Below are positions 1 to 9,895 of a DNA stretch of 32,574 bases, piece after piece. The notes beneath the pieces were generated by a model. The model did no database searches. It saw only the letters and a program-made list of their open reading frames with translations, and was not told the origin of the DNA. The position numbers were made by a program, and so were the translations under genes. Source of the DNA: Myxococcota bacterium (lineage in GTDB: Bacteria > Myxococcota_A > Polyangia > Polyangiales > Polyangiaceae); NCBI GenBank assembly GCA_963169165.1, contig CAUJFL010000022.1:1-32574 (forward strand). The letters are read 5' to 3'. How positions within the stretch are numbered: position 1 is the stretch's first letter; each line of letters begins with the position of its first letter.

Positions 1-1
1 T

Positions 2-424
2 CGGCTCGCCGAGGCGCTCGAAGGCACTTCGCTGCACGAGCTGGGTTCGACGCTCGAGCAGGGCGACTCGCGCGCTTGCAACGAGCCCCTCGTCGAGCTC
101 GAGGGCAAGCTCGCGCACGACGACGACGCGCACGTGGGCGCGCTGCGGCTCGCGGCCTACGCGACCGGGCTCGCGGCGCTGCTCAGCGTGTTCGAACCTC
201 TCGCCGCGGTCGTAGCGGGCAGAGACGCGCCAGCCTCACCGATCGGCCTGCTCGACGCGCTCGCGATAGGCGGTGGGAGCTTCGTGAGCGCGCTCGCGAC
301 CAGGCGGATCTCGGCGCGCGTCTCGCGACGGCGGCGCACGGCGATAGACCGGTGGGTCGCGGCCTCGCGTGGGGAGGCGCCGTCGATCGACGTAGGTCTC
401 GGGGGCTCGAGGCGCGCAGGGTGA
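2..424 (+). CDS. C-terminal part of a membrane protein (5' end outside window)
   Basis: The reading frame is open from the first bases to a TGA at 422-424, so this is the last ~140 residues of a gene that begins upstream. It has an acidic soluble stretch (LAEALEGTSLHELGS...), then two hydrophobic segments: one beginning at ALRLAAYATGLAALLS and one spanning PIGLLDALAIGGGSFVSALA. A strongly basic tail follows (ATRRISARVSRRRR), which fits a cytoplasmic end after a final membrane helix. The layout loosely resembles the C-terminal half of MotA/TolQ/ExbB-type proton-channel subunits, but I cannot confirm that family from this fragment. It is convergent with the proline-rich lipoprotein gene 33 bp away. 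Codon use matches the neighbouring genes. The fragment as coding is fairly sure; function is unknown. Confidence 0.6.
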   Translation, partial: RLAEALEGTSLHELGSTLEQGDSRACNEPLVELEGKLAHDDDAHVGALRLAAYATGLAALLSVFEPLAAVVAGRDAPASPIGLLDALAIGGGSFVSALATRRISARVSRRRRTAIDRWVAASRGEAPSIDVGLGGSRRAG

Positions 425-457
425 AGTCCTGCGCGACGAAGAGCCCCGAACCCGCGC

Positions 458-1462
458 TCAAGGGTTCCACACGACCGTCACGCTGACCCTCGGCGCGAGC
501 CGACCGAGGATCGAGGCGCGCGGCGCGGCCGACAGGTCCGCGATCACGCACGCGAGCAGCGCGCGATCGACGCCGCCCGGCTCGCTGCGCGTCGTGACCT
601 GCTGGGTGCGAAACCCGCGGCCCGCTCGCGACACCTGCGCGTCGAAGGTCACGCGCGTGCGGGTCGGCAGCGCGCGCCCCACGCCGCATCGACGCGCTGT
701 CTCGGCGAACACGCGCCGCACATCGATCGCGGCGTCCGAGCTCGCGCTGGACGCGGGCGACTCGAGCACCACGTCGACGTTCGGCGCTGGCAGCGACGGT
801 TGTGGCGGGAGCTGAAGTGGAGGTGGAGGCGGAGGTGGGGGTGGAGGCGCGTCGAGGCGCACCTCGAGCGGAACGATCGCGGCGGCGCCCTGCCCCGCCG
901 GGACGCGCAGCTGACAGGTGCGCTCCATCAGGCACCGGACACCGCGCGAGGGCTCGCCTCGCTCGGCGCGCACGTCCAGCGGCGTCCCCGACGACGAGAA
1001 GCGGACCGCGTGCTCGTGCTGCCCCGAGTCGCCGGGCTCCGCGAGCGGCGCGCAGACCTCGTACTGAGGATCGACGGACATCAGCGCCTCGACCGCGGCC
1101 CGCGACAGGGACGCGCCGTCGAGCGCACGCGGCGATCCGCGCACGAAGCTCGCGCGAGGCGGCGGCGGCATCGGCGGCATCGGATCGAACCGCACCGCGG
1201 GCGCCCCGGCGATGCGGTCTCCCACGAACGGCGCCTCGGACGCCGTCGAACCGGGAGCGCGCGGCGCCGGATCGTCGAGCTGGGAGACGACGCTGCGTGG
1301 GCGATCATCGACGCCGCAGCGCACCGTTCGCGCGTCGTCGACGATCTCGAGCGGCGCGCTCTGCGTCTCGGCCGGTCGCTGGGGTGACGTGGGCGGCGGC
1401 GGCGGCGACGAGGAGCACGCGAGCGAGAGCAGCGGAGCGAGGAGCAGCGAGGAGCGGCGCAC
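458..1462 (-). CDS. Proline-rich lipoprotein, unknown function
   Basis: A 334-residue protein with a GTG start chosen because it directly precedes a classic lipoprotein signal: MRR, a Leu-rich h-region and lipobox LSLAC with the lipid-accepting Cys at residue 16. After it comes a low-complexity linker with Pro runs, a middle region with paired Cys residues (YEVCAPLAEPG..., RCLMERTCQLRV), a ten-proline tract, and a C-terminal domain ending in VSVTVVWNP. The C-terminal part has a conserved feel (VTFDAQVSRAGRG...) like the domains in Myxococcota envelope proteins that follow proline linkers, but I do not recognise a named family. The frame stays open far upstream into antisense of lysS; that extension is a shadow. 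The gene is divergent from lysS with about 108 bp between starts. Confidence 0.7.
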   Translation of the reverse strand: MRRSSLLLAPLLSLACSSSPPPPPTSPQRPAETQSAPLEIVDDARTVRCGVDDRPRSVVSQLDDPAPRAPGSTASEAPFVGDRIAGAPAVRFDPMPPMPPPPRASFVRGSPRALDGASLSRAAVEALMSVDPQYEVCAPLAEPGDSGQHEHAVRFSSSGTPLDVRAERGEPSRGVRCLMERTCQLRVPAGQGAAAIVPLEVRLDAPPPPPPPPPPLQLPPQPSLPAPNVDVVLESPASSASSDAAIDVRRVFAETARRCGVGRALPTRTRVTFDAQVSRAGRGFRTQQVTTRSEPGGVDRALLACVIADLSAAPRASILGRLAPRVSVTVVWNP

Positions 1463-1498
1463 GACCCCACGATAACGCGGCTCGCCCCTCGGCCTTAC

Positions 1499-1527
1499 GC
1501 CTCGCGAGCCGACGGCGTCCGCGAGGC
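1499..1527 (+). promoter_or_regulatory. Inverted repeat in the lysS leader
   Basis: GCCTCGCG at 1499-1506 and CGCGAGGC at 1520-1527 are perfect 8-bp inverted arms around a 13-base loop, about 43 bases before the lysS ATG, in the divergent gap between the lipoprotein and lysS. An 8-base sequence GATAACGC also occurs twice in this gap (1471-1478 and 1550-1557). Either could be an operator or an mRNA hairpin, but inverted GC-rich repeats arise easily by chance at this base composition. Confidence 0.25.
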
Positions 1528-1570
1528 GCTCGCGCCGCGTTCGAGTCGTGATAACGCTCGCGCCAGACAG

Positions 1571-3208
1571 ATGTCCCAAGACGACCGTCACGCGCCGGAA
1601 GACGCGCTGCGCGAGGCGCGAAGGCAGAAGGCGCAGGCGCTGCGCGAGCGCGGCGAGAACCCCTTCGCGAACGATCTCTGGCCCGCGCCGCTCGCCGAGC
1701 TCGGCCCGCTGCGTGCCCGCGTGAGCGCCGCTCGCAACGACGCCGGGCGCTACGACAAGGCGCGCGTCGCGGAGCTGTCGGGCGAGCTCGGCGTCGCGCA
1801 CGTCGCGGGGCGCGTGCTGATGCAGCGAGGGTTCGGGCGCGCGGCGTTCCTGCGGCTGCGCGATCGCACCGGGGAGCTGCAGCTGTACCTGCACGAGGGC
1901 GCGACCCCCCAGGCCGAGCTCGCGCGGCTCGACGACATCCAGCTCGGCGACGTGATCGAGGCCGAGGGCGAGCTGATGGCGACCGACAAGGGCGAGCTGT
2001 CGCTCGAGGTGACGCGCGTGCGCCTGCTGACCAAGGCGCTCCGGCCCCTCCCTGACAAGTGGCACGGGCTCGCCGACGTCGAGACGCGATACCGCCAGCG
2101 CTACGTCGATCTCATCGCGAGCCGGGACGCGGCGGCGGTGTTCCGCGCGCGCAGCCACATCGTGCGGGCGGTGCGGCGCTACCTCGACGACGACGGGTTC
2201 CTCGAGGTCGAGACGCCGACCCTCCACACCCTCGTCGGCGGCGCGGCGGCCAAGCCTTTCACCACGCACCACAACGCGCTCGACATGAGCCTGTTCCTGC
2301 GGATCGCGCCCGAGCTGTACCTCAAGCGCCTCGTCGTCGGAGGGCTCGAGCGCGTCTACGAGCTCGGCCGGATGTACCGCAACGAGGGCATCTCGACGCG
2401 GCACAACCCCGAATTCACGATGCTCGAGTTCTACGAGGCCTACGCCACCTACGAGACGCTGATGACGCGGACGGAGGCCCTGTTTCGCGCGGTCGACGCC
2501 GATCTCGCGCGGCGCATGCCCGACGAGCACGGGGCGTGGCTCCGGGCGCGACCGTTCACGCTCGACGAGCCGTTCGCGCGCGTCCCCATGAGGGCGGCGG
2601 TCGAGCGAGCGCTCGCGAAGGCGAGCTTGCCCGCCGACGTACACACGACGATCCGCGGCGAGGGCGCGCCCATCAAGGAGTGGTCACGCTCGAGCGAGCG
2701 CGCGAAGAAGCGCATCGACTGGAGCAACTATCTGAAGGGCGTGAAGAAGTGCGCCAACGACGGCGAGGCGCTCTTCGCGGCGTACGAGTACCTCGCCGAG
2801 CCCTTTCTGGCCGAGGACTACACGTCGGCCGACGGCCAGAAGAGTGTCCCCGTGTTCATCCTCGACTACCCCGCCGAGGTCAGCCCGCTCGCGCGGCGCA
2901 AGGACTCGGACCCTTCGCTCGTCGATCGCTTCGAGCTGTTCGTGCACGGGCGCGAGCTCTGCAACGCGTTCAGCGAGCTCGGCGATCCCGAGGATCAGGC
3001 CGCGCGCTTCCGCGACCAGCTCGAGAAGAAGGCGCGCGGCGACGAGGAGACCATGGACTACGACGCCGACTACATCCGCGCGCTCGAGCACGGGCTGCCG
3101 CCCACGGCGGGCTTCGGCATGGGGATCGACAGGCTGGTGATGGCGCTGACGGCGAGCGCGAGCATCCGCGACGTGATCCTCTTCCCGCTCCTGCGACCGG
3201 AGCACTGA
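1571..3208 (+). CDS. lysS: Lysyl-tRNA synthetase, class II
   Basis: A 545-residue cytoplasmic enzyme that charges tRNA-Lys with lysine using ATP. The N-terminal OB-fold anticodon-binding domain (about residues 75-150) contains VAGRVLMQRGFGRAAFLRLRD. The class II catalytic core follows with motif 1 (FLEVETPTLHTLVGGAAAKPF region, ~217), motif 2 (RMYRNEGISTRHNPEFTMLE, ~272) and motif 3 (GFGMGIDRLVMAL, ~517). The order and spacing fit bacterial LysS, and it is somewhat longer than the ~500-residue E. coli enzyme, with a longer insertion between motifs 2 and 3. The ATG at 1571 is the first in frame. The stop TGA is followed directly by the GTG of the LolC/E gene, so the two are translationally linked. 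The lysS-lolC-lolD order is common in deltaproteobacteria. Confidence 0.97.
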   Translation: MSQDDRHAPEDALREARRQKAQALRERGENPFANDLWPAPLAELGPLRARVSAARNDAGRYDKARVAELSGELGVAHVAGRVLMQRGFGRAAFLRLRDRTGELQLYLHEGATPQAELARLDDIQLGDVIEAEGELMATDKGELSLEVTRVRLLTKALRPLPDKWHGLADVETRYRQRYVDLIASRDAAAVFRARSHIVRAVRRYLDDDGFLEVETPTLHTLVGGAAAKPFTTHHNALDMSLFLRIAPELYLKRLVVGGLERVYELGRMYRNEGISTRHNPEFTMLEFYEAYATYETLMTRTEALFRAVDADLARRMPDEHGAWLRARPFTLDEPFARVPMRAAVERALAKASLPADVHTTIRGEGAPIKEWSRSSERAKKRIDWSNYLKGVKKCANDGEALFAAYEYLAEPFLAEDYTSADGQKSVPVFILDYPAEVSPLARRKDSDPSLVDRFELFVHGRELCNAFSELGDPEDQAARFRDQLEKKARGDEETMDYDADYIRALEHGLPPTAGFGMGIDRLVMALTASASIRDVILFPLLRPEH

Positions 3209-5080
3209 GTGCAGGGTTTCTTCGTGCTGGGGGCCGCGGCGCTGCTCGGCGTCGTGATCGTCGCGCTGCGGGGCGTCGCGCGCGCCCGCCACGACGCGCC
3301 GCTCGTGATCACGCTCTCGCACTTCGGCCTCGCGTTCGCGCCGGGGCTCATCGCCGCCATCGGCGCGGCCGTCGCCGTGTACCTGCTGCTCGTCCCGCGC
3401 GTCCCCGCGCTCGCGCGGTACGGGTTCTGGGTGTCGCTGTCGACGTGGGCCACGCTGACGCTCGCGACGTTCGTCGCGTCTCGCTCGCTGCGCGACGCGT
3501 TCACGGTCAGGCTGCCGGGGGTGTTCCGGGCCGCGCCGTCGGCCGTCTTCGCGGTGCTCGGGCTGGCGTTCGTGTGGCTGACCTACTCGGCGATGCACCT
3601 GCCGGTCTCACACGGCTCTCGCTACGTGCTGCGCCACGAGATCGTGCGGTTCTCGGCGCTCGCGACCGGCGTCGTGTTCTTGCTCGGCGTGCTCTCGGCG
3701 GCGCTCCCGTCGTTGCTCGACTGGTTCGAGCGCGGGGGCCTGACCGCGTTCGTCGGCGCGCGGCACGTGAGGGCGACCAAGAGCGGGTTCCTCACCGTGA
3801 TCAGCGTGCTCAGCATCTCGGGCGTGGCGGTCAGCTCGTGCGCGCTCTGCAGCGTGGTCTCGATCATGGGCGGCTTCGGGCAAGATCTGCAGCGCAAGAT
3901 CCAGGGGAATAACGCGCACATCGTCGTCGATCTACCCGCTCAGCTGACGGGCTTCGGCGACTACGAGGCGACGCTCGAGCGGGTCAAGCGCGTGCGCGGC
4001 GTGCGCGCGGCGACCCCGGTCGTCGCCGGCGAGGCGATGGCCTCTTCGAACGCGAACACGGCGGGCGTGCTGCTCCGAGGCGTGGAGCCGTCGACGATCG
4101 GCCAGGTGATCGATCTGCAGAAGAACATCGAGTACGGCAAGCTCGACTACCTCGTCGACGACGTCCAGCTCGCGCGGCTCCCCGCCGACACGATCATCGG
4201 CGCCGGCACCCGCGGCGACCCGCTGAGGAAGGGGCCCGATCTTTCGGCATACTTCTCGTCGTCGTCGCGCCGCCCCGAGAAGGTCTACCCCGGCGTCGTC
4301 GTCGGGCGCGAGCTCGCGCGGAGCCTGCACCGGATGGTGGGCGACGAGCTGCTGCTGGTCTCGCCGCGCGGCGATCTCGGGCCGATGGGCGTGATGCCGC
4401 GCGCGAGGCGCTTCCGCGTGGCGGCGATCTTCTACAGCGGGATGTACGAGTACGACGCGACGCACGTGTACGTGCGGCTCGACGTCGCCCAGAGGTTCTT
4501 CAGCCTCGAGGACAAGGCGACGACGATCGACGTGAAGGTCGAGGATCCGTCTGGCACCGAGGCGATGCTGCCCGACGTGCGCGCGACCGTGAGCGATCGC
4601 CCCGAGCTGCGGGTGCGCGACTGGCGCGAGATGAACAAGAACCTCTTCTCGGCGCTGAAGCTCGAGCGGATCGCGACCTTCATCGTGCTCAGCATCGCGA
4701 TCATGGTCGCGAGCTTCTGCATCATCTGCACGCTCTTGCTGATGGTCACCGAGAAGGGCAAGGAGATCGCGATCCTGAAGGCGCTCGGCACGAGCGACGG
4801 CGGGATCCTGCGGGTGTTCATGCTCGAGGGCGTGATCATCGGCGCGATCGGCACGCTGTTCGGCGTCGCGACCGGCGTCGCGACCTGCGTCGGGCTCAAA
4901 TGGTTCGGCGTACGCCTCGATCCAGACGTCTACTATATCGACCGCTTGCCTGTCGCGACCAACCCCGCCGACTACGCGATGGTCGCCACGGCGGCGCTGG
5001 TCATCTGCACGGCGGCGACCGTGTACCCTGCGATCGCGGCGTCGCGGCTCCGGCCCGTCGACGGCCTGCGACACGAGTGA
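3209..5080 (+). CDS. LolC/LolE-family lipoprotein-releasing permease with extra N-terminal membrane domain
   Basis: A 623-residue inner-membrane protein. From about residue 180 it is a standard LolC/E-type FtsX permease: [20 protein letters not shown] just before the first core helix, a periplasmic domain (~225-480), then three C-terminal helices beginning [20 protein letters not shown] with the cytoplasmic coupling segment [13 protein letters not shown]. With LolD it should extract lipoproteins from the inner membrane. Unusual is the first ~180 residues, which carry about four further hydrophobic segments ([73 protein letters not shown]); usual LolC/E proteins are near 410 residues. The GTG start abuts the lysS stop. 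Only one LolC/E-type gene is present here, so the complex may be a homodimer. Confidence 0.9.
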   Translation: MQGFFVLGAAALLGVVIVALRGVARARHDAPLVITLSHFGLAFAPGLIAAIGAAVAVYLLLVPRVPALARYGFWVSLSTWATLTLATFVASRSLRDAFTVRLPGVFRAAPSAVFAVLGLAFVWLTYSAMHLPVSHGSRYVLRHEIVRFSALATGVVFLLGVLSAALPSLLDWFERGGLTAFVGARHVRATKSGFLTVISVLSISGVAVSSCALCSVVSIMGGFGQDLQRKIQGNNAHIVVDLPAQLTGFGDYEATLERVKRVRGVRAATPVVAGEAMASSNANTAGVLLRGVEPSTIGQVIDLQKNIEYGKLDYLVDDVQLARLPADTIIGAGTRGDPLRKGPDLSAYFSSSSRRPEKVYPGVVVGRELARSLHRMVGDELLLVSPRGDLGPMGVMPRARRFRVAAIFYSGMYEYDATHVYVRLDVAQRFFSLEDKATTIDVKVEDPSGTEAMLPDVRATVSDRPELRVRDWREMNKNLFSALKLERIATFIVLSIAIMVASFCIICTLLLMVTEKGKEIAILKALGTSDGGILRVFMLEGVIIGAIGTLFGVATGVATCVGLKWFGVRLDPDVYYIDRLPVATNPADYAMVATAALVICTAATVYPAIAASRLRPVDGLRHE

Positions 5081-5091
5081 GAGAGATCGAG

Positions 5092-6153
<1,062 letters not shown>

Positions 6154-7575
6154 CAGGCCATAGTCGACGAGCACCGCGCGCTCACCGTCGCGAACGATGA
6201 CGTTCGACGGCTTCAAATCCAGGTGCGCGAGGCCCGCGCCGTGCATCGCGGCGACGCCCTCGGCGACGCCGAGGACGAGCGAGAGGGCGCGCCCGACGGT
6301 CATGCGCGCTCGCGTGAGCTCGGCCTCGAGCGACGGACCGAGCACCAGCTCCATCACCAGCACGGGGCGAGGCCGCGCCGCGAGATCGAACGTGACGAAC
6401 CGCGCGAGGTTGAGGTGCGACGGGAGATCGAGCAGCGCGCGCGCCTCGTCTCGAAACAGCGCGGCGGGATCTCCCGCGCCGTCGGGCAGCGAGGGGATCT
6501 TCATCGCGAAGCGCTCGGCTCCCGGCTCGCCGCGCTCCGAGGCGCGCGTCACGACGAAGACGGAGCCCGTCCCGCCCTCGCCGAGCGGCGCCTCGATCGA
6601 GAAGCCGCCCACGAGCCGATCGGCCGGGATCCATGCGGGCAGCGCGCCCGCCCGTCGCGTCGTGGGCGGCCCCGCCGACAGCGCCGCCGCCCGCTCGAAC
6701 GCCTGCGAGAACAGCGTCGCGAACGGCTCGGGCAGCCCGCGCGCCGCGACCGAGAGGGCGCGCGCCGCCGAGCGCGCGTCGCCGAGCTCTGCTGTCGCGT
6801 CGTCGAACGTCGCCACGACCGCGCTCGCGCGCGACTCTCCTGCCTCACCGAGGCGTCGACGCGCCTCGATCACTCGACCCGAGAGCTCGAGCATCGAGCG
6901 CTCGAGCGCGGCGATCGGAGAGGGTCCGTCGTCGCGCGCGAGATCGCCCCAGGTGCTCGCGCGTGAGACGAGCTCGAGCGCCCCTGCCGCGCGCGACAGG
7001 ATCGCACGCAGGTGCGGCGGACGCCCGGGATCGAGGCGCAGCGCGAGCTCGGCGAGGGCGCTCACCCCCCGCGGCAGCGGCGCCCGCGCGTCGACGAGGG
7101 AAGGGTGCCTGCGCGTCTCGGGCGCGTCGTCGGGCTCGGCCTCGGTGAGCGCGAGCAGCCCTCGAAGCGCCGCGGCGACGTCGGGGCTCATCGACGCCTC
7201 GGCGATCGCCGTGAGGTCGCGCGCGGTCAGCCCCGACGACGCGCACGCGAGCAGCACGTCGTCGACGCCGAGCTCGCCCGTGCGCAGCAGCGCGCCCGTC
7301 GCCCGCGCGAACGTCGCGCCGATCGCGCGCGCCAGCGTCGAGGGCGGCTCGCGCGCGAGCCAGGCGAGCATCGCGCAGGCGATCTGGCGCCCGCGCTGGC
7401 CCGCGCTGGCGGCGAGCCCCGCGTCCTCGACGACGCGCACGTCGGCGAGGTGCAGCAGCGTCTTGACCTCCTGGACACGGAGCGGGAGCGCCTCGCTCGG
7501 GCCGACGCCGCGCGCCGCGCGACGAGCCTCCCGCGCGAGCACCGCGTCCGTCGCGCGCGTGATGTGGGCGTCGAC

Positions 7576-8997
7576 CTAGCTCAGCTGCGTGGCGCGCGCG
7601 CCGCCGTCGCGCAGCGAGTGGAGATCGTGCAAGGTGCCATCCTCGAGCACGCTCCGCTCGAGCTCACGCAGCGGGAGGAGCGCCGCCTCGTCGTCCAGCG
7701 AGCTCGAGCCATCGATCAGCGCGGCCAGCGCGGGCCCGCCGGTGAGCAGCCCGAGCGCGAGGTCGCTGGCGTCGCTCGCCTCCCGCGCGCCGCGCGCGTG
7801 GTACGCGGCCACGGCGCGCTCGACGGCGGCGACGACCGGGCTGGCCTCCGGCCCGAGCTCGCCGATGAGCTGGGTGAGCAGGGCGCCCACGCCGCGCGCC
7901 TGGCCGGACGACGCGCGCGCGCGCACGAGCTCGTCGCGCACCCGCGCCGTCGCGTCGGCTCCAAAACCGCCTCCGGGGCCGAGCGCGAGCGCGGAGGCGA
8001 GCCCCTCGGCGACGGCGAGCGGCGCGAGCTCGGCGACCCGCGTGAGCGCGCGATCGGCCGCGGAAGGGTCTCGCTCTGCGCCCGCGGCGACGCCCCAGGT
8101 GAACGCGGTCGCGACCCCGGCGTCCCTCGACAAGAGGCCGTCCGCGATCGCGCGCTCGAGCGTGGCCAGGGCCCAGCCGGGCTCGTGCCCGATCGACGCG
8201 GCGAGCGACGCCGCGCCCCTTCGCCACTCGGTCGCCGTGGCGCTCGGCGCGAGCGCGGCCTCGATCTCCCGGCGCGCGGGGGAATGCACCTCTGCGAGCA
8301 ACCCGCGCGCGACCGCGGCGTGACGCCAGACGAGCGGCTCACGGTCGGCGAGCAGCCGCCGCAGCACGATCTCGACCTCGTCGTGGTGGCGCAGGCTCGC
8401 GAGCCGTGCGCCGCTCGCCGCGAGCCCTCGCGCGATGCGGCCGAGGAGCCGCGCGCTCATGCGTCGCTCGGAGAGCGAGCGCACGCTCGGCAGCTCGAGC
8501 CACGTGTGGCACCCGTCTCGACGCGACACGAGCGCCAGCGCGAGCTTCGCGACCCCGACGTCGGGCGCCGGGCGACCGGCGAGCGCCAGGCCGAGCCTCG
8601 CGCGGACAGGGTCACCTCGAAGCTCGTGGGGCGCCGCGAGCGCCTTCTGGCGCGCGAGGGCGACGAACATGGCGCAGGGGCCCTCGAGCATGCGGCGCTC
8701 CACGAAGCCGCGCGCGAGCTCGCGCCCTGGTCCGCTCGGCAGCGCGTGCGCGAGCTCGAACAGACCGCGCGCGACGTCCACGTCAGCCGTCGGCAGCGCG
8801 GCGAGCGTGTCGGCGTCGAGCGCAGCCGCGATCGGCGCGAGCAGGTCGCCGAGCGGCTCGAGCGGCGCAGGCGCGTCGCCGGCCGACACCTCTCCCGCCG
8901 CGTGGAGCAGCGCGGTGAGCCCGCGTCTCCTCTCCGACGGCGCTCTCGACCGCGCCAGCTCCTGCGCGGCGAGGATCAGCGCCGCGGCAGGCTGCAC
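7576..8997 (-). CDS. Helical-repeat protein, likely N-terminal part of the downstream kinase
   Basis: A 473-residue, almost wholly alpha-helical Ala/Leu/Arg-rich protein with HEAT-like units (for example DREPLVWRHAAVARGLLAEV and RRGAASLAASIGHEPGWALA). No signal peptide or membrane helix. The GTG at 8997 (MQPAAALILAAQELARS) is preferred; an upstream in-frame GTG at 9030 would overlap livH by 20 bp. It ends in an amber codon (TAG at 7576-7578). The frame is the same as in the downstream kinase gene, and the codons between the TAG and the kinase GTG read VDAHITRATDA, which continues smoothly into LAREARRAARG. A single base change would join both into a protein of about 1,070 residues. It could be a true separate subunit, an interrupted gene, or a sequencing error. 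Confidence 0.7.
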   Translation of the reverse strand: MQPAAALILAAQELARSRAPSERRRGLTALLHAAGEVSAGDAPAPLEPLGDLLAPIAAALDADTLAALPTADVDVARGLFELAHALPSGPGRELARGFVERRMLEGPCAMFVALARQKALAAPHELRGDPVRARLGLALAGRPAPDVGVAKLALALVSRRDGCHTWLELPSVRSLSERRMSARLLGRIARGLAASGARLASLRHHDEVEIVLRRLLADREPLVWRHAAVARGLLAEVHSPARREIEAALAPSATATEWRRGAASLAASIGHEPGWALATLERAIADGLLSRDAGVATAFTWGVAAGAERDPSAADRALTRVAELAPLAVAEGLASALALGPGGGFGADATARVRDELVRARASSGQARGVGALLTQLIGELGPEASPVVAAVERAVAAYHARGAREASDASDLALGLLTGGPALAALIDGSSSLDDEAALLPLRELERSVLEDGTLHDLHSLRDGGARATQLS

Positions 8998-9010
8998 CGC
9001 GCGCCCTCGA

Positions 9011-9895
9011 TCATACCTTCTCGACCCCACCGCGACCGAAGAGCCCGGTCGGCTTCCACAGGAGCACCGCGATCAGCACGACGAAGGTCAGCACGTCCTG
9101 GCCTCCCGAGTAGCTCGTCAGCTTCGTCAGCTCGCCGACGACGCCGAGCAAGATCCCGCCGACCACCGCGCCGGGGATCGAGCCGATCCCGCCGAGCACC
9201 GCGGCGACGAACGCGCGCGTGCCGATGACCTGTCCCATCGTCGCGTACGCCTGGCTCTGATCGAGGCAGTAGAGGACCGCGCCGAGCGCCGCCAGCGACG
9301 AGCCGACCGCGAACGTGAACAGGATCACGCGCGTCGTGCGGATCCCCATCAGGCGCGCCGCCTCGACGTTGGTCGACAGCGCGCGCATCGCCTTGCCCAT
9401 CCAGGTGTGGTTCACGAGCAGGTGCAGCGCGCCCATCACCGCGATCGCCGTCACGAAGATGACGAGCTGCGTGTTGATGGGCATGCGCGTGTAGCTCCGC
9501 GGGCGCGCGCCGAACGCCAGCACGGCCGCGTTCTGCAGCAGCACGCTCATCCCGAGCGCCGTCACGAGCGGCGTGATCCGCGCGCCGACCGCCTTGCCCC
9601 CTCCGCCGCGCGACAGGATCGGGCGGTACGCGACGCGCTCGACCGCGACGCCGAGCGCCGACGACGCCGCCATCGCCGCCACGATCGTCAGCGGCAGCGC
9701 GGCGAGCGGCGGCAGCCCCGCGAGCGGCCCCGCGAGCGCGAAGAACCCCGCATAGGCGCCCATCATGAAGACCTCGCTGTGCGCGAAGTTGATGAGCTTC
9801 AGGATGCCGTAGACCATCGTGTAGCCCAGGGCGACCAGCGCGATCATCGCGCCCTGCGCGAGGCCGTTCAGCAGCGCAGAGGCGAGGCCGCTCAC
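9011..9895 (-). CDS. livH: Branched-chain amino-acid ABC transporter permease, LivH type
   Basis: A 294-residue inner-membrane permease with about eight hydrophobic segments. The family signature near the N-terminus is clear: ALGYTMVYGILKLINFAHSE, followed by VFMMGAYAGFFAL. The C-terminal part has IGSIPGAVVGGILLGVVGEL and LTFVVLIAVLLWKPTGLFGR, typical of LivH. It would form half of the translocation pore for leucine-type amino acids. The GTG start at 9895 overlaps the livK stop as GTGA, so the two are translationally coupled. The usual partners livM, livG and livF are absent from this window; the next genes are the helical-repeat and kinase genes. It must then use partners encoded elsewhere if it is a working importer. 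Confidence 0.93.
   Translation of the reverse strand: MSGLASALLNGLAQGAMIALVALGYTMVYGILKLINFAHSEVFMMGAYAGFFALAGPLAGLPPLAALPLTIVAAMAASSALGVAVERVAYRPILSRGGGGKAVGARITPLVTALGMSVLLQNAAVLAFGARPRSYTRMPINTQLVIFVTAIAVMGALHLLVNHTWMGKAMRALSTNVEAARLMGIRTTRVILFTFAVGSSLAALGAVLYCLDQSQAYATMGQVIGTRAFVAAVLGGIGSIPGAVVGGILLGVVGELTKLTSYSGGQDVLTFVVLIAVLLWKPTGLFGRGGVEKV

Noticed and set aside
1463-1570. T-box or other riboswitch ahead of lysS
   Set aside because: Only a simple GC-rich inverted repeat is present; no T-box sequence or terminator/antiterminator pair is seen.
458-2644. Long minus-strand frame continuing upstream of the proline-rich lipoprotein across lysS
   Set aside because: The upstream part is antisense to the well-supported lysS gene and is Arg/Glu/His-rich; the lipoprotein signal fixes the real start at 1462.
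7012-9228. 738-codon plus-strand frame opposite the helical-repeat and kinase genes
   Set aside because: Arg/Glu/Gln-rich composition without domains, typical of antisense frames in GC-rich DNA.
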